From Streptomyces panaciradicis (GTDB lineage: Bacteria > Actinomycetota > Actinomycetes > Streptomycetales > Streptomycetaceae): a DNA stretch of 64,000 nt. The notes under the pieces were generated by a model, which searched no databases, was not told where the DNA came from, and saw only the letters and a list, made by a program, of their open reading frames with translations. Location: contig NZ_JAMGBF010000074.1 of the NCBI RefSeq assembly GCF_023516615.1, positions 19,273-83,272 of the forward strand. The letters are read 5' to 3'. The position numbers and the translations under genes were made by a program. This document shows positions 8,440 to 17,428 of this stretch, piece by piece. How positions within the stretch are numbered: the stretch's first letter is position 1; the number at the start of each line of letters is the position of its first letter.

Positions 8440-8500
8440 TGAATCCACATCGCCCAGTACACGTCAAGGAGTGGGGCGGGGTCCCGTCCTCCCGCGCCGC

Positions 8501-9091
8501 TCAGACCACGAGTCCCGCGATGTGCGCGACGACCGTGTCGAGGATCTCCGACCAGGCCGACTCGTCCCCCATCACCAGGAAGTTCAGGGTCAGCCCGTCG
8601 GTGACGGCGGCCAGGTAACGGGCCAACACCGGTACGGGAACCTTCAGTTCGAGATCCCGGTCCAGCCGCAGCCGTTCGATGAGCTCCGCGAAGGCGCCGG
8701 CGTACAGCTCGTGCTGGCGCCGGGCCAGATGCTCGAAGCCCGGCTCGCGCAGCGCGTACTGGGTCAGTTCGTAGGTGAGCATGTGCTCGTCGGGGTGGGC
8801 GCGCACATGGTCCCAGTACGCCCGGAAGCCGGCCCGGACGGTCTCCTCCAGCGTCGCCTTCGGGCGCAGCGCTTCCTTCACCACGATCACGGAGTGGTCG
8901 GTGAGGGTGGTGATGACCGACTCGATCAGGGCCTGCTTGGAGTCGAAGCAGTAGTGGAAGACGCTCAGGGACACGCCGGCCTCGGCGGCGATGGACCGGG
9001 TCGTCGTCCTGGGGACGCCGTCCCGGGCCATCGCCCGGATCGCCGCTTCCGTCAGCTGGGTGCGTCGTTCGGCCGACGGTCTGCGTGCCAT
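8501..9091 (-). CDS. TetR-family transcriptional regulator
   Basis: A 196-residue regulator with an N-terminal TetR HTH (about 10-57: LTEAAIRAMARDGVPRTTTR, AGVSLSVFHYCFDSKQALIE) and an alpha-helical C-terminal ligand domain of the TetR_C type found in BetI-like proteins. It starts at ATG 9091, only 27 bp after the stop of the secreted M19-like gene on the same strand, so the two may be co-transcribed. The mannanase downstream has its own control region. The ligand and targets cannot be deduced. Confidence 0.88.
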   Translation of the reverse strand: MARRPSAERRTQLTEAAIRAMARDGVPRTTTRSIAAEAGVSLSVFHYCFDSKQALIESVITTLTDHSVIVVKEALRPKATLEETVRAGFRAYWDHVRAHPDEHMLTYELTQYALREPGFEHLARRQHELYAGAFAELIERLRLDRDLELKVPVPVLARYLAAVTDGLTLNFLVMGDESAWSEILDTVVAHIAGLVV

Positions 9092-9118
9092 GCGTGTCCT
9101 TGAGTGTCGTGCGGGGTG

Positions 9119-11179
9119 TCAGGCGCTGTGGACGCCGACGTCGTAGAGCGAGTATCCCCAGGAGGTGCCGCGGGCCAGGCCGTGGACCCGGACGTAGCGG
9201 GCCGGGGTGCCGGCGAACCTGGCCGTGTCCAGCCCGCCGTCGCCGGAGGTGGTGGACCAGGCGGTCTGCCAGGTGGTGCCGTCGGTGGACAGCTCGATCC
9301 GGTACGACTTGCCGTACGCCCGCTCCCAGTCGAGGGTGACCCGGGAGACCAGGTGGGTGGAGCCTAGGTCGACCTGCCACCACTGGTCGTCGCTCCAGTC
9401 GCTGGCCCAGCGTGTGCCGCCGTCCCCGTCGACCGCACGCCCCGGCTGATAGCTGGTGAACGGGTTCCACTCGGACGAACTGGCCGTCGCCGGCCGGCCC
9501 TTGGCGAGGTCGACCGACGCCTGGTGCCGCTCGGTGGCGCCCCAGGTGTCGAGGTAGGACTGCGCGCCCCGGAACAGGTCGTCGACCACGGTCTGTCCGC
9601 CGACCTTCCGGATGTCCTCGATCCAGTCCGGGATCATCCCGACGTGCGCGGCGCCGTCGGTGTTGATGTCGAACGTGCGCTCACCGGAGGTCTGTCGGTC
9701 GATGACCGAGCCGCCGTCGACGCTTCGGAAGGGGTACGTCACCGGGTTCGAGGTGTTCGCGCCGCGCGGGGCGGGGTGGTCGCCGACGCCGTTGAAGTCG
9801 GTGCCGAAGCCGTAGCCGACGCCGTACTTGTCGCGCAGTGCCTTGGTGCGGGCCGCCTCGGCGACGAAGCCCTCGGAGCCGTGCATGTACTGGGCGACGA
9901 AACCGCCGAGGGAGTAGACCCGTTCGGTCCAGTTGAGGTCCATCCAGCTGTGCGAGGAGAGCACGCCGGGGTAGGAGGCCGACTCCAGGACGTCCAGTGC
10001 CTGGCCGACCGCCTTGACGCTCATGTGGTCGATCTCCAGCATCATCTTGCGCTTCATCATCCCGCGCACGGCGTACTCGCCGAGGTCGGTGAGCCCGCGT
10101 TTGTTGCACTGGGCGCCGGAGTCGTACGAGGGCACCGTCACGCCCGACGGCAGGTCGGACTCGGCCGCCGAGGAGGCGTTGCCGATGGGGTTGTCGTGCT
10201 GCGGGCCGGTGCACTTCTCGGTCTGCCAGAAGGTGCCGGTGGACAGGAACTGGCCGACGTTGATGGCCGTTCCGAGGCCGCCGGAGTCGAAGCGGACGCC
10301 GCACAGGGCGTTGTCGAACTTGTGGCACAGGAACATCGAGCGCACGCCGAGCCCGTACAGCTCGTCCAGGCCCTTGTCGATGTCGGCCTTGCTGCACTGC
10401 GGGATGTCCAGGATCTGCTTGCAGCCGAAGGGTTCGGAGGTCTCGACGCCCAGGATGACGGCCAGCTTGCCCTGTTCGATGACCTGGCGGGCCTGCGCGC
10501 TGTCGGTGACGATCCGGAACCAGCCCTTGCCGGGGCCGCCGTACATGGCGTCGATGTAGTCCTGCAGCTGGTAGGTCATCCTCGCCTGCAGCCTGATCGA
10601 CGTCATCTCGTCGCAACTGCGGTCCTTGAACGGGTAGATGGAGCAGATCATGCCGTTGGTGACGAGGTCGTTGACCAGCACGCGCTGCCCGCCGCGCCAG
10701 GCCCGCTCCACCCAGGCGTAGTAGTCGGCCTGGTGGGTCATCGAGTCGTAGGCCGGCCAGTCCTTGAAGGTGGGCCAGCCGACCGGGTCGTGCCGGCCGT
10801 CACCGCCGTGGGTGATGTAGTCGAAGACCGCGAGGGTGCCGTCGGGGTAGTGCTCGGGGCAGTCCTTGAGGGCGTCGGCGACACCGTTCGGGGAGAACAC
10901 CTTGCCGCAGATCAGCCGTCCGCCGAAGGCCTCGTTGCCGAAGAGGTGGTTGTGGGCGTCGACGAACCCGCGCACGTTTCCGGCCGAGTCGGTGCCGGTG
11001 AAGGGCTCACCGGTGACGTTGATCTGCACGTCCGGGGTGGGCGCCGCGGTCGGGATCCACCAGTCACTGCCCGCCGCCGAACTCGGCGTGGGACCGAGGA
11101 CCACGGCGAGCACCAGGAGGAGCAGCGACATCAGGGTGACGTTCCTGCGTCTGCGGTTCGAGCGTCGTTTAGGCGTCAC
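9119..11179 (-). CDS. Secreted membrane-dipeptidase (M19)-like metal hydrolase with discoidin (F5/8C) domain
   Basis: A 686-residue secreted protein. The leader (residues 1 to about 35) is very basic (KRRSNRRRRN) with a hydrophobic core and cleavage near SSAAG. The main domain carries metal-ligand motifs in the order seen in M19 dipeptidases of the amidohydrolase superfamily: FVDAHNHLFG, LGVETSEPFG, CHKFDN, LEIDHMSVKA with SSHSW, and GTDFNGVGDH. The first motif is HxH rather than the usual HxD. Many Cys pairs suggest disulfides. The last 140 or so residues form an F5/8 type C domain (GRPATASSSEWNPFTSYQPG, DQWWQVDLGS), likely a carbohydrate or wall binder. GTG 11179 is preferred because GGAGGG lies upstream and the extra N-terminus from ATG 11227 is not leader-like. 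The substrate is unknown. Confidence 0.78.
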   Translation of the reverse strand: MTPKRRSNRRRRNVTLMSLLLLVLAVVLGPTPSSAAGSDWWIPTAAPTPDVQINVTGEPFTGTDSAGNVRGFVDAHNHLFGNEAFGGRLICGKVFSPNGVADALKDCPEHYPDGTLAVFDYITHGGDGRHDPVGWPTFKDWPAYDSMTHQADYYAWVERAWRGGQRVLVNDLVTNGMICSIYPFKDRSCDEMTSIRLQARMTYQLQDYIDAMYGGPGKGWFRIVTDSAQARQVIEQGKLAVILGVETSEPFGCKQILDIPQCSKADIDKGLDELYGLGVRSMFLCHKFDNALCGVRFDSGGLGTAINVGQFLSTGTFWQTEKCTGPQHDNPIGNASSAAESDLPSGVTVPSYDSGAQCNKRGLTDLGEYAVRGMMKRKMMLEIDHMSVKAVGQALDVLESASYPGVLSSHSWMDLNWTERVYSLGGFVAQYMHGSEGFVAEAARTKALRDKYGVGYGFGTDFNGVGDHPAPRGANTSNPVTYPFRSVDGGSVIDRQTSGERTFDINTDGAAHVGMIPDWIEDIRKVGGQTVVDDLFRGAQSYLDTWGATERHQASVDLAKGRPATASSSEWNPFTSYQPGRAVDGDGGTRWASDWSDDQWWQVDLGSTHLVSRVTLDWERAYGKSYRIELSTDGTTWQTAWSTTSGDGGLDTARFAGTPARYVRVHGLARGTSWGYSLYDVGVHSA

Positions 11180-11367
11180 TGCCCACGTCCCTCCGTCGGC
11201 GCGATGGCGCGGCCGGCCCCATGGCATGGGGGAACCATGGGGTTGTCATGACCAGCGCAATATCTGGGACGAGGATCGGGGTGACGGGGCGGCGAGTCAA
11301 GGGTCCGGGACGCTTGACCTGATGACGCCGGGGATGATCGCGGCCCTTGATCTCGCCGGGGAGGGGG

Positions 11368-12591
11368 TCAGTCCGCGAACCGGGCCCATTCGCCGAGCAC
11401 GGGTACGCACTTCTCCGCGAAGTACTCATAGTCCGCGGGCGTGTTGTACACGTGCGCGGACAGCCGCCAGTAGCCGATGCCGGCGAAGCTGGTGAAGGCG
11501 GCCTCCACGTCGAGTTCGCGGGCGACGCGGTCGCGCAGGGCGTCGGCCTCGACGCGGGTGCGGCCCAGGCCGTCGGGGAGGCGGACCAGGCGCATGCCGG
11601 GCACGGGCAGGCCGACGTCGACCCGGCAGTCCTCGCCGGTGAGGTCCGCGAAGGCGGCGCCGACGACCTGGGCGCCGTAGTCGGCCAGGTCGTCCATGAA
11701 GCGGCGGCCGGCGTCCCAGCCCCAGGTCTGCTCGACGAAGGCCAGGGCGGTCGGCGCGGCCAGGTAGGAGGTGGCGTCGATCGTGCCCTGCTGGTCGAAG
11801 CGGTCGGGATAGGGGTCGTGGGCTCCCCACGAGTCGATCAGCGGGTACAGCCGCTCGCGCTGGGGGCCGCGCGCGACGAGCGCCGCGGTGCCGCGCGGGG
11901 CGCAGCCCCACTTGTGCAGGTTGCCGGTCCAGAAGTCGTACGGGGCGTCGGCGAGCGGTGCCGGCAGCAGCCCGGGCGCGTGTGCGCCGTCGACGAGCAT
12001 CGGGATGCCGCGCCGCCGGGCCTCCGCGCCGATCGCCTCCACCGGCAGCCTGCGCGCGGTCGCCGAGGTGATCTGGTCGACGACGATCAGGCCGGTGGCG
12101 TCACCGAGTTCGGCCACCACGGCCTCGTACGCCTGCTCGGCGTCGGCGTCCAGCGGCACCCGGGCGGTGCGCACCCGGCCGCCCCAGCGGCGGGCCAGCC
12201 GCTCGGCGCCCATGGTCACGGCCCCGTAGCCGTGGTCGGTGACGACGATCTCGCCGCCGGGGCGCGGGGCCAGGGCGGCGTAGACGATGCTCGCGCCGGC
12301 GCTGGCGTTCGGCACCAGGGCGAGGTCGCCGGCGTCCACCCGCAGGAACGCGGCGAGTTCCCGGCGGGCGGCGGCCAGACGCGGGGGCAGGTTCGGGAAC
12401 CACACCACCGGCGAGCGTTCCATCTCGGCGCGCAGTTCCTGCTGCCGCTCCTGCGCCGCCAGCGGGACGGCGCCGAAGGAGCCGTGGTTGAGGTGCCGGA
12501 GGGCCGGGTCCAGCGACCACGCCTCGGCGGCGGGCCGGCCGTCGGCCAGCAGCAGGGGGCGCGGCGCGGTGGCCGGCTGGGTTTCGCTCAC
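11368..12591 (-). CDS. Class V PLP-dependent aminotransferase (isopenicillin N epimerase-like)
   Basis: A 407-residue fold-type I PLP enzyme. The N-terminus has the family block LRHLNHGSFGAVP. The PLP aspartate lies in PMLVDGAHAPG and the Schiff-base lysine in WTGNLHKWGCAPRG. The C-terminal block is FAGIGYWRLSAHVYNTPADY. Members are often annotated as isopenicillin N epimerase-like, but true activities vary (cysteine desulfurase-like, epimerase or aminotransferase). No beta-lactam genes lie nearby, so I do not assign that role. GTG 12591 is preferred over the upstream starts because the leader before it is low-complexity and unlike the family. It is downstream of the YceI gene on the same strand, 130 bp away. 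Confidence 0.85.
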   Translation of the reverse strand: MSETQPATAPRPLLLADGRPAAEAWSLDPALRHLNHGSFGAVPLAAQERQQELRAEMERSPVVWFPNLPPRLAAARRELAAFLRVDAGDLALVPNASAGASIVYAALAPRPGGEIVVTDHGYGAVTMGAERLARRWGGRVRTARVPLDADAEQAYEAVVAELGDATGLIVVDQITSATARRLPVEAIGAEARRRGIPMLVDGAHAPGLLPAPLADAPYDFWTGNLHKWGCAPRGTAALVARGPQRERLYPLIDSWGAHDPYPDRFDQQGTIDATSYLAAPTALAFVEQTWGWDAGRRFMDDLADYGAQVVGAAFADLTGEDCRVDVGLPVPGMRLVRLPDGLGRTRVEADALRDRVARELDVEAAFTSFAGIGYWRLSAHVYNTPADYEYFAEKCVPVLGEWARFAD

Positions 12592-12721
12592 GTCGGGCAG
12601 CTTTCGGGAGGACGGTCGATCACCCGCATCCTGACACGGGACGCGGGCCGCTCCGACGGCCGGTCCGGCGGGCAGGCTCCGCGCCGCGGAGACCACGGCC
12701 CGCCCGAGGGCGCGTGCGCGG

Positions 12722-13633
12722 CTACTCCGGTGGGGTCGGGGTGTCGTGGGTGCGGTACATCGCCTGGACGTCCAGCTCCAGTTGGACCGTCGGGCCGACG
12801 ACCGCGATGCCGCGCGCCAGCATGGAGCGCCAGTTGAGGGTGTAGTCCTCGCGGTGCAGTTCGGTCTTGGCCAGCGCGGCGCAGCGCAGTTCCTCGCCGT
12901 AGCCGCCGTTGACCATGCCCAGGTAGGTCGTGTCGAGCGACACCGAGCGGCTGACGCCGTGCATGGTCAGGCTGCCCAGCAGCGTCCACTTGCTGCCGCC
13001 CCGGTAGGCGAAGCGGGTGCTGGTGAAGTCGATGTACGGGAAGCGGTCGACGTCCAGGAAGTCGTCCGACCGCAGGTGCGCGTCGCGGGTGTTGTTGCCC
13101 GTGGTGATGCTCGACGCGTCGATACGGACGTGGACACGGGAGTCGGTGACGTCCGGGCTGACCTGGATGCCGCCCTCGAACCGCTCGAAGCGGCCGTGCA
13201 CATGGGCCATGCCGACGTGCTTGGCGATGAACCGGATCGCCGTGTGCGGGGGGTCGAACAGCCAGGTGCCGGGGACCGGGAGGTCCGCCTGGCGGCCGGG
13301 CTGGAGCCACACCTTCTGCGGCTCCAGGGGCGCGTCGGCGACCACCTCGACGGTCTCCCGGTGCGGTTCGAGCCCTTCCGCCACGACCATCAGGCTGTAG
13401 CTGCCCGGCGGCAGGGCGGCGAGGAACAGGCCGTACGGGTCCGTGGTGCCGCGGGCGGCGACCTGGTGGCTGCGCAGTTCCGTCACCGTGACGTCGGCGG
13501 CGCCCAGGGGCTGGCTCACCGGGTCCAGGACCTCACGGACGACGACGCCCGCGCCGGCCGGGACGGGAAACGCGTGGCCCGCGGCGCTTCCGGGGGCATG
13601 TCGCAGGCGCCGCCGGAGCAGTCCGAGGGGCAT
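12722..13633 (-). CDS. Carboxypeptidase-regulatory-like domain fused to YceI lipocalin-like domain
   Basis: A 303-residue two-domain protein. Residues about 25-115 form a carboxypeptidase-regulatory-like beta-sandwich (GVVVREVLDPVSQPLGAADV, ARGTTDPYGLFLAALPPGSY). Residues about 125-300 form a YceI domain (GTWLFDPPHTAIRFIAKHVG, GRFERFEGGIQV, LTMHGVSRSVSLD). YceI proteins bind polyisoprenoid or other amphiphilic molecules in a lipocalin-like barrel. Ordinary YceI proteins are about 190 residues, so the N-terminal domain is an extension. No clear signal peptide is present. ATG 13633 has GAAAGG eight bases upstream. It lies 73 bp after the flavin monooxygenase on the same strand and may share its transcript. 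Confidence 0.85.
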   Translation of the reverse strand: MPLGLLRRRLRHAPGSAAGHAFPVPAGAGVVVREVLDPVSQPLGAADVTVTELRSHQVAARGTTDPYGLFLAALPPGSYSLMVVAEGLEPHRETVEVVADAPLEPQKVWLQPGRQADLPVPGTWLFDPPHTAIRFIAKHVGMAHVHGRFERFEGGIQVSPDVTDSRVHVRIDASSITTGNNTRDAHLRSDDFLDVDRFPYIDFTSTRFAYRGGSKWTLLGSLTMHGVSRSVSLDTTYLGMVNGGYGEELRCAALAKTELHREDYTLNWRSMLARGIAVVGPTVQLELDVQAMYRTHDTPTPPE

Positions 13634-13706
13634 GGGAATCACCTTTCACTGTGCTGACCTGTGGGGGTCGGTCATCTGTCGGCCCAGGCGGGGGCCGGTG
13701 GGGGTA

Positions 13707-15464
13707 TCAGGCGTGCCCGAGGATGCGCCGCAGCGCGTCGGTGAGCAGTTCCTCGGCGGCCTCGTCGGAGGCGGCCGCGGCCGCGTGCCGGAAGCAGACG
13801 AAGCCGTCCGGCCGGACGAGCAGCGCTCCCCCGTCGGCCACCTCGCTCAGCCGGGCCCAGTCGCCGTACGGGTCCTCGTACTCCTGGCCCGGTCCGATGA
13901 CGACGGTGGCGATGCGCGGGGTGCGGGTCCGCGCCGCCCGCACCCAGCTCTCGCCGCCGATGCCGGTGAGCAGGGTGAAGCGGCCGCGGCCGACGGTGTC
14001 GAGGGTGGACAGCCTGCGGGTCCCGGAGGTGATCCAGGCGTGCGGGAGTCGGGCGCCGGGGCGGGAGGTGGGCTGGTGGTACAGCTCGGGGTCGCGGTCG
14101 AAACCGGGGTCGGGCGTGCCGTCGGGGACGATCGCGGCGGAGTCGTAGCGCTGGTTGAGGTCGACGCCGTGCGCGTTGAACTCGTACACCTTGTGCGCGA
14201 TCGCCTCGCGCAGCGCGGCCCGCTGCTCGCCCGCCGCCTCGGTGGCGTCCTTGCGGGCGGCGATGTTGGCCCACAGCTGCTCGGGCGTCTGCGGCGAGAG
14301 GCCGTCCAGGGCCTCGAAGACGGGGGCGGTCTCGGCGATGGACCTGTTGGCGCGGGTGACGATCTGCCGCCCGATCGGGGCGCGTTCGGCGGTGTAGGTG
14401 TCCAGGAGCTTCGGGGAGGCGGTGCCGTCGAGGACGTGCTTGAGCTTCCAGGCCAGGTTGTAGGAGTCCTGGACGGAGGTGTTGGAACCGAGGCCGTTGG
14501 ACGGCGGGTGGCGGTGCGTGGCGTCGCCGGCGCAGAAGACCCGGCCGTTGGAGTACGTCTCGGCGTACATCTCGTTGACCGTCCAGGCCGAGGACGACTT
14601 GATCGTCACCGGGATCTCGTCGTCGCCGACCAGCTTGCGGACGATTCTCTCGGCGTATTCGGTGGTCAGGTCGGGGGCGCCGGCGGTGACGTCGTAGCCC
14701 CACACGATCAGCCACTCGTTCCACGGCCGCACGCAGCGCACCAGGCCGGCGCCGATGCCGCCGACGGTGGCGCCGGGGGCGAGCACCCAGTACAGGGTGG
14801 AGGGGCGGTGGGCGGTGTACCGGGTGAGGTCCGCGTCGAAGACGATGTTGATGCTGCCGGCCACGCCCATCTGACCGCCCATCGGCAGGCCCGCGTCCTC
14901 GGCGACCTTGCTGCGGCCGCCGTCGGCGCCGATGAGGTACCGGGCGCGGACGGTGTACTCGTCGCCGCGCAGCCGGTCCTCGACGGTGACCGTGACGCCG
15001 GAGTCGTCCTGGACGAAGGACTTGTAGACGGTGCTGAAGCGCAGGTGCGTGCCGCGGGCCACGGCCGCGTCGATCAGCACCGGTTCCATCAGGTGCTGGG
15101 GCATGTCGCACATGCGGGTGGGGCTCGCCAGCTCGTGCGCGGCCTGGACGAGTGGGTCGTTGCCCCAGGAGCGGATCCGGCCCAGTTCCTCGCCGGCCAG
15201 GCTGGTGCAGAAGGTCGTGTCGCCCATCAGATGCTGCGGCGTGGCCTTGTCGACCACCTCGTCCTCGACGCCGAGGTCGCGCAGCACCTCCATGGTGCGC
15301 TGGTTGGTGATGTGCGCCCGGGGTGTGTCGGCGAGGCCGGAGTACCGGGTGACGACGATGTTCGGCACGCCGTAGGTGCTCAGGGCGAGCGCGGCGGAGG
15401 CGCCGGCGGGGCCGCTTCCGACGATCAGTACGTCGGTCTCGACATCGGGCTCGACGGTGTGCAC
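13707..15464 (-). CDS. FAD-dependent aromatic hydroxylase (2,4-dichlorophenol 6-monooxygenase-like)
   Basis: A 585-residue class A flavoprotein monooxygenase. It has the FAD dinucleotide motif GSGPAGASAAL near the N-terminus, a central GADGGRSKVAEDAGL (DG motif), the second FAD motif VFCAGDATHRHPPSNGLGSN, and a C-terminal thioredoxin-like tail. It resembles phenol and chlorophenol hydroxylases of the PheA/TfdB type, which use NADPH and O2. The true substrate is unknown. GTG 15464 is preferred because GGAG lies eight bases upstream; the frame stays open beyond it. It is divergent from the AcoR-like activator at 15628, with a TGTCTC dyad between them, and is probably induced by its phenolic substrate. 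Confidence 0.88.
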   Translation of the reverse strand: MHTVEPDVETDVLIVGSGPAGASAALALSTYGVPNIVVTRYSGLADTPRAHITNQRTMEVLRDLGVEDEVVDKATPQHLMGDTTFCTSLAGEELGRIRSWGNDPLVQAAHELASPTRMCDMPQHLMEPVLIDAAVARGTHLRFSTVYKSFVQDDSGVTVTVEDRLRGDEYTVRARYLIGADGGRSKVAEDAGLPMGGQMGVAGSINIVFDADLTRYTAHRPSTLYWVLAPGATVGGIGAGLVRCVRPWNEWLIVWGYDVTAGAPDLTTEYAERIVRKLVGDDEIPVTIKSSSAWTVNEMYAETYSNGRVFCAGDATHRHPPSNGLGSNTSVQDSYNLAWKLKHVLDGTASPKLLDTYTAERAPIGRQIVTRANRSIAETAPVFEALDGLSPQTPEQLWANIAARKDATEAAGEQRAALREAIAHKVYEFNAHGVDLNQRYDSAAIVPDGTPDPGFDRDPELYHQPTSRPGARLPHAWITSGTRRLSTLDTVGRGRFTLLTGIGGESWVRAARTRTPRIATVVIGPGQEYEDPYGDWARLSEVADGGALLVRPDGFVCFRHAAAAASDEAAEELLTDALRRILGHA

Positions 15465-15535
15465 GGGGAACGCTCCAGGGCATGGGGACAGGCGCCGACT
15501 GTTCAAGATCATGTACGGCCGGCCGGGATTTTGGG

Positions 15536-15552
15536 TGTCTCAATTCGAGACA
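15536..15552. promoter_or_regulatory. Activator-binding dyad between monooxygenase and AcoR-like gene
   Basis: A perfect inverted repeat, TGTCTC-AATTC-GAGACA, lies 72 bp upstream of the monooxygenase start and 76 bp before the regulator start. Its place midway in a divergent promoter region and its dyad form suit binding by the Fis-type HTH of the neighbouring activator. Confidence 0.6.
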
Positions 15553-15627
15553 GTGTGTCGAGCCGGGCGCCGGGTGCGGACGTGGATTGTTGCGCGTTCA
15601 ACCGCTCCCGGTAGGGTGAACGGTGCC

Positions 15628-17418
15628 GTGACCACCGCAGAGCATCCCACCGTCCGCCCCGCGCACACCTCGCTGCGCAGGGCCCGCGAGCTGTTCCTGC
15701 TGGGGCGGCAACTGCCCGACGGGACACCGGAGGACGTCGTCGCCGCGTGGCGTCGTGCCCGCTTCTTCGGCGTACGGCACGACGCGCCCGGTCCGGCCAC
15801 CGACGCACCCCCTCCGCCAACGGCCCCTCGGTCGCCGCTGCTCGACGCGGCCCGGCCCGTGCTCGAACGCATCGCCCCCGTGCTGGGTGCCGGGCAGACC
15901 TCACTGGTCCTCACCGACGCACGGCTGCGGGTGCTCTGGGCCGGCGGGAAGGGGCCCTGCGAGTCCTGCCCCGACCTCTCCGAGCGGGCGGTCGGCCACA
16001 ACAGCGCGGCCCTCGCACTGCACACCCATCGCCGGGCCGAGGTGCACGGGCCCGAGCACTTCCTCGACCTGTGGCAGGAGGTCTCCGCGGTCAGCGTGCC
16101 GGTGCGGGCCCCGGAGACCGGGCAGCCGCTGGGCACGGTGACGGTGGCCACGGGGCTGTGCGACGACGACGGCCCGCATCCGGGGGCTCCCCTGGCCGAG
16201 GCAGCGGCCGGTGCCGTCGAGACGGAACTCCTCGCGCGTTCGCGCGCGGCCGAGCGGGTACTGCTCGACGCGTATCTGCGCGCCGCCGGGGAGGAGTCCC
16301 GAGCGGTCGTCGGCCTCGACGGCCGCAACCGCTTCGTCAGCCGCGCGGCCGAACGGCTGTTGCCGCCGGAGGGGTTGGAGGCGCTGGAACGGGAAACGGT
16401 CGCGCTGGTGCGGGAGACGGCGGGCGGGGGCGGGCGGTCGTCGGAGCACGAGAGCGATACGGGCGGGCCAGCGCCCCGGCGCGGGAGCGACGTGATGGCC
16501 GTCTCCTATCGTGTCCCGCTTCCGGACGGGGCGGGGTGTACCGCCGTGTTGACGCCGGTGGTGCATCTGGGGGCCGTCGTGGGTGCCGTCGCCGTGCTGG
16601 AGTCGGTGGGATCAGTGGCGCCGGCGCCGGCGGCGCGGAGCGAGGTGGGGCTGGCCGGTCGGTCGGTGCCCTGGCGGCATGCGGTCGGCCGCGCCGTGGA
16701 GCTGGCCCGCTCCCCCGGGCCCGTGCTGCTCGTGGGCGAGCGCGGTACCGGGAAGAGCGCGCTGGCCCGGGAACTGGCTCCCGACGCCGTGACCGTGGAC
16801 GCGGCGGAGCGGGAAACGGGCCACCGCCTGGAGGGGTTGCTGGAGGGGCGGCCTGTGCTCGTGCGGCATGCCGAGCGCCTCGCGGCGTCCGACACGGCGG
16901 CGCTCAACACGCTGCTCGCCTCCCGTCCGGGCGTGCCCCTGCTGGTCACCCACACCCCCGGCGCCGCGCCGGGTCCGTGTCTGCAGCGGCTCCTGGACAC
17001 CCTGGCGGCACGCTCGGTGACGTTGCCCGCGCTGCGCGAACGCCCGCAGGACGTCAGGGAGTTGCTGACGGCCCTGACTCCGCGCCCGGCACCCGGACGT
17101 CCTCCGCTGACCTGGACGCTGGACGCTCTGCGCGCGCTGGAGCAGTACCCGTGGCCCGGCAACGTCACCGAACTCGCCCATATGGTCCGCGCGTTGGCCG
17201 AGCACCGCCGCTCGACCGGGCCCGTCCGGCGGACCGAACTGCCGGACCCCGTGCGCGAGGGCCCAGCGCCGCGCCCGCTCAGCCCCATGGAGCACGCCGA
17301 GCGCGCCGCCATCCTCGACGCCCTGCGCCTGCACGGCGGCAACAAGGCCCGCGCGGCGGCGGCCCTCGGCATCGGCCGCGCCACCCTGTACCGCAAGCTG
17401 CGGGGCTACGGCGCCTGA
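15628..17418 (+). CDS. AcoR-like GAF/AAA/Fis-HTH transcriptional activator lacking the sigma-54 contact loop
   Basis: A 596-residue regulator with a GAF sensory region (about 60-200, containing the CESCPD Cys pair), a middle PAS-like region, a reduced AAA+ module (Walker A GERGTGKSA) and a C-terminal Fis-type HTH (HGGNKARAAAALGIGRATLYRK). The GAFTGA sigma-54 contact motif and much of the AAA+ core are missing. This fits actinobacteria, which lack sigma-54. A -10-like TAGGGT at 15612-15617 puts the transcript start close to GTG 15628, so the mRNA may be leaderless. It is divergent from the flavin monooxygenase and probably activates it on sensing an aromatic or related compound. Confidence 0.87.
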   Translation: MTTAEHPTVRPAHTSLRRARELFLLGRQLPDGTPEDVVAAWRRARFFGVRHDAPGPATDAPPPPTAPRSPLLDAARPVLERIAPVLGAGQTSLVLTDARLRVLWAGGKGPCESCPDLSERAVGHNSAALALHTHRRAEVHGPEHFLDLWQEVSAVSVPVRAPETGQPLGTVTVATGLCDDDGPHPGAPLAEAAAGAVETELLARSRAAERVLLDAYLRAAGEESRAVVGLDGRNRFVSRAAERLLPPEGLEALERETVALVRETAGGGGRSSEHESDTGGPAPRRGSDVMAVSYRVPLPDGAGCTAVLTPVVHLGAVVGAVAVLESVGSVAPAPAARSEVGLAGRSVPWRHAVGRAVELARSPGPVLLVGERGTGKSALARELAPDAVTVDAAERETGHRLEGLLEGRPVLVRHAERLAASDTAALNTLLASRPGVPLLVTHTPGAAPGPCLQRLLDTLAARSVTLPALRERPQDVRELLTALTPRPAPGRPPLTWTLDALRALEQYPWPGNVTELAHMVRALAEHRRSTGPVRRTELPDPVREGPAPRPLSPMEHAERAAILDALRLHGGNKARAAAALGIGRATLYRKLRGYGA

Positions 17419-17428
17419 AGCCCCGCCC

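Noticed and set aside
6132..8618. An 828-residue plus-strand frame running from the LacI gene through the mannanase
   Set aside because: It has no recognisable domain and Gly/Val/Asp-rich composition typical of antisense frames in GC-rich DNA.
8364..9470. N-terminal extension of the mannanase frame to 922 residues
   Set aside because: The added part is Arg/Pro-rich, overlaps the TetR gene and would bury the signal peptide and CebR box.
11217..11242. CCCCATG-G-CATGGGG inverted repeat with a further CATGGGG copy upstream of the M19-like gene
   Set aside because: The arms are short and built of simple CATG/GGGG units; without a regulator or second promoter copy it is not convincing.
15612..15617. 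TAGGGT as proof of a leaderless transcript for the AcoR-like gene
   Set aside because: The spacing to GTG 15628 is suggestive, but the -35 is weak (TTGTTG with a 19-bp spacer), so I mention it only in the gene entry.
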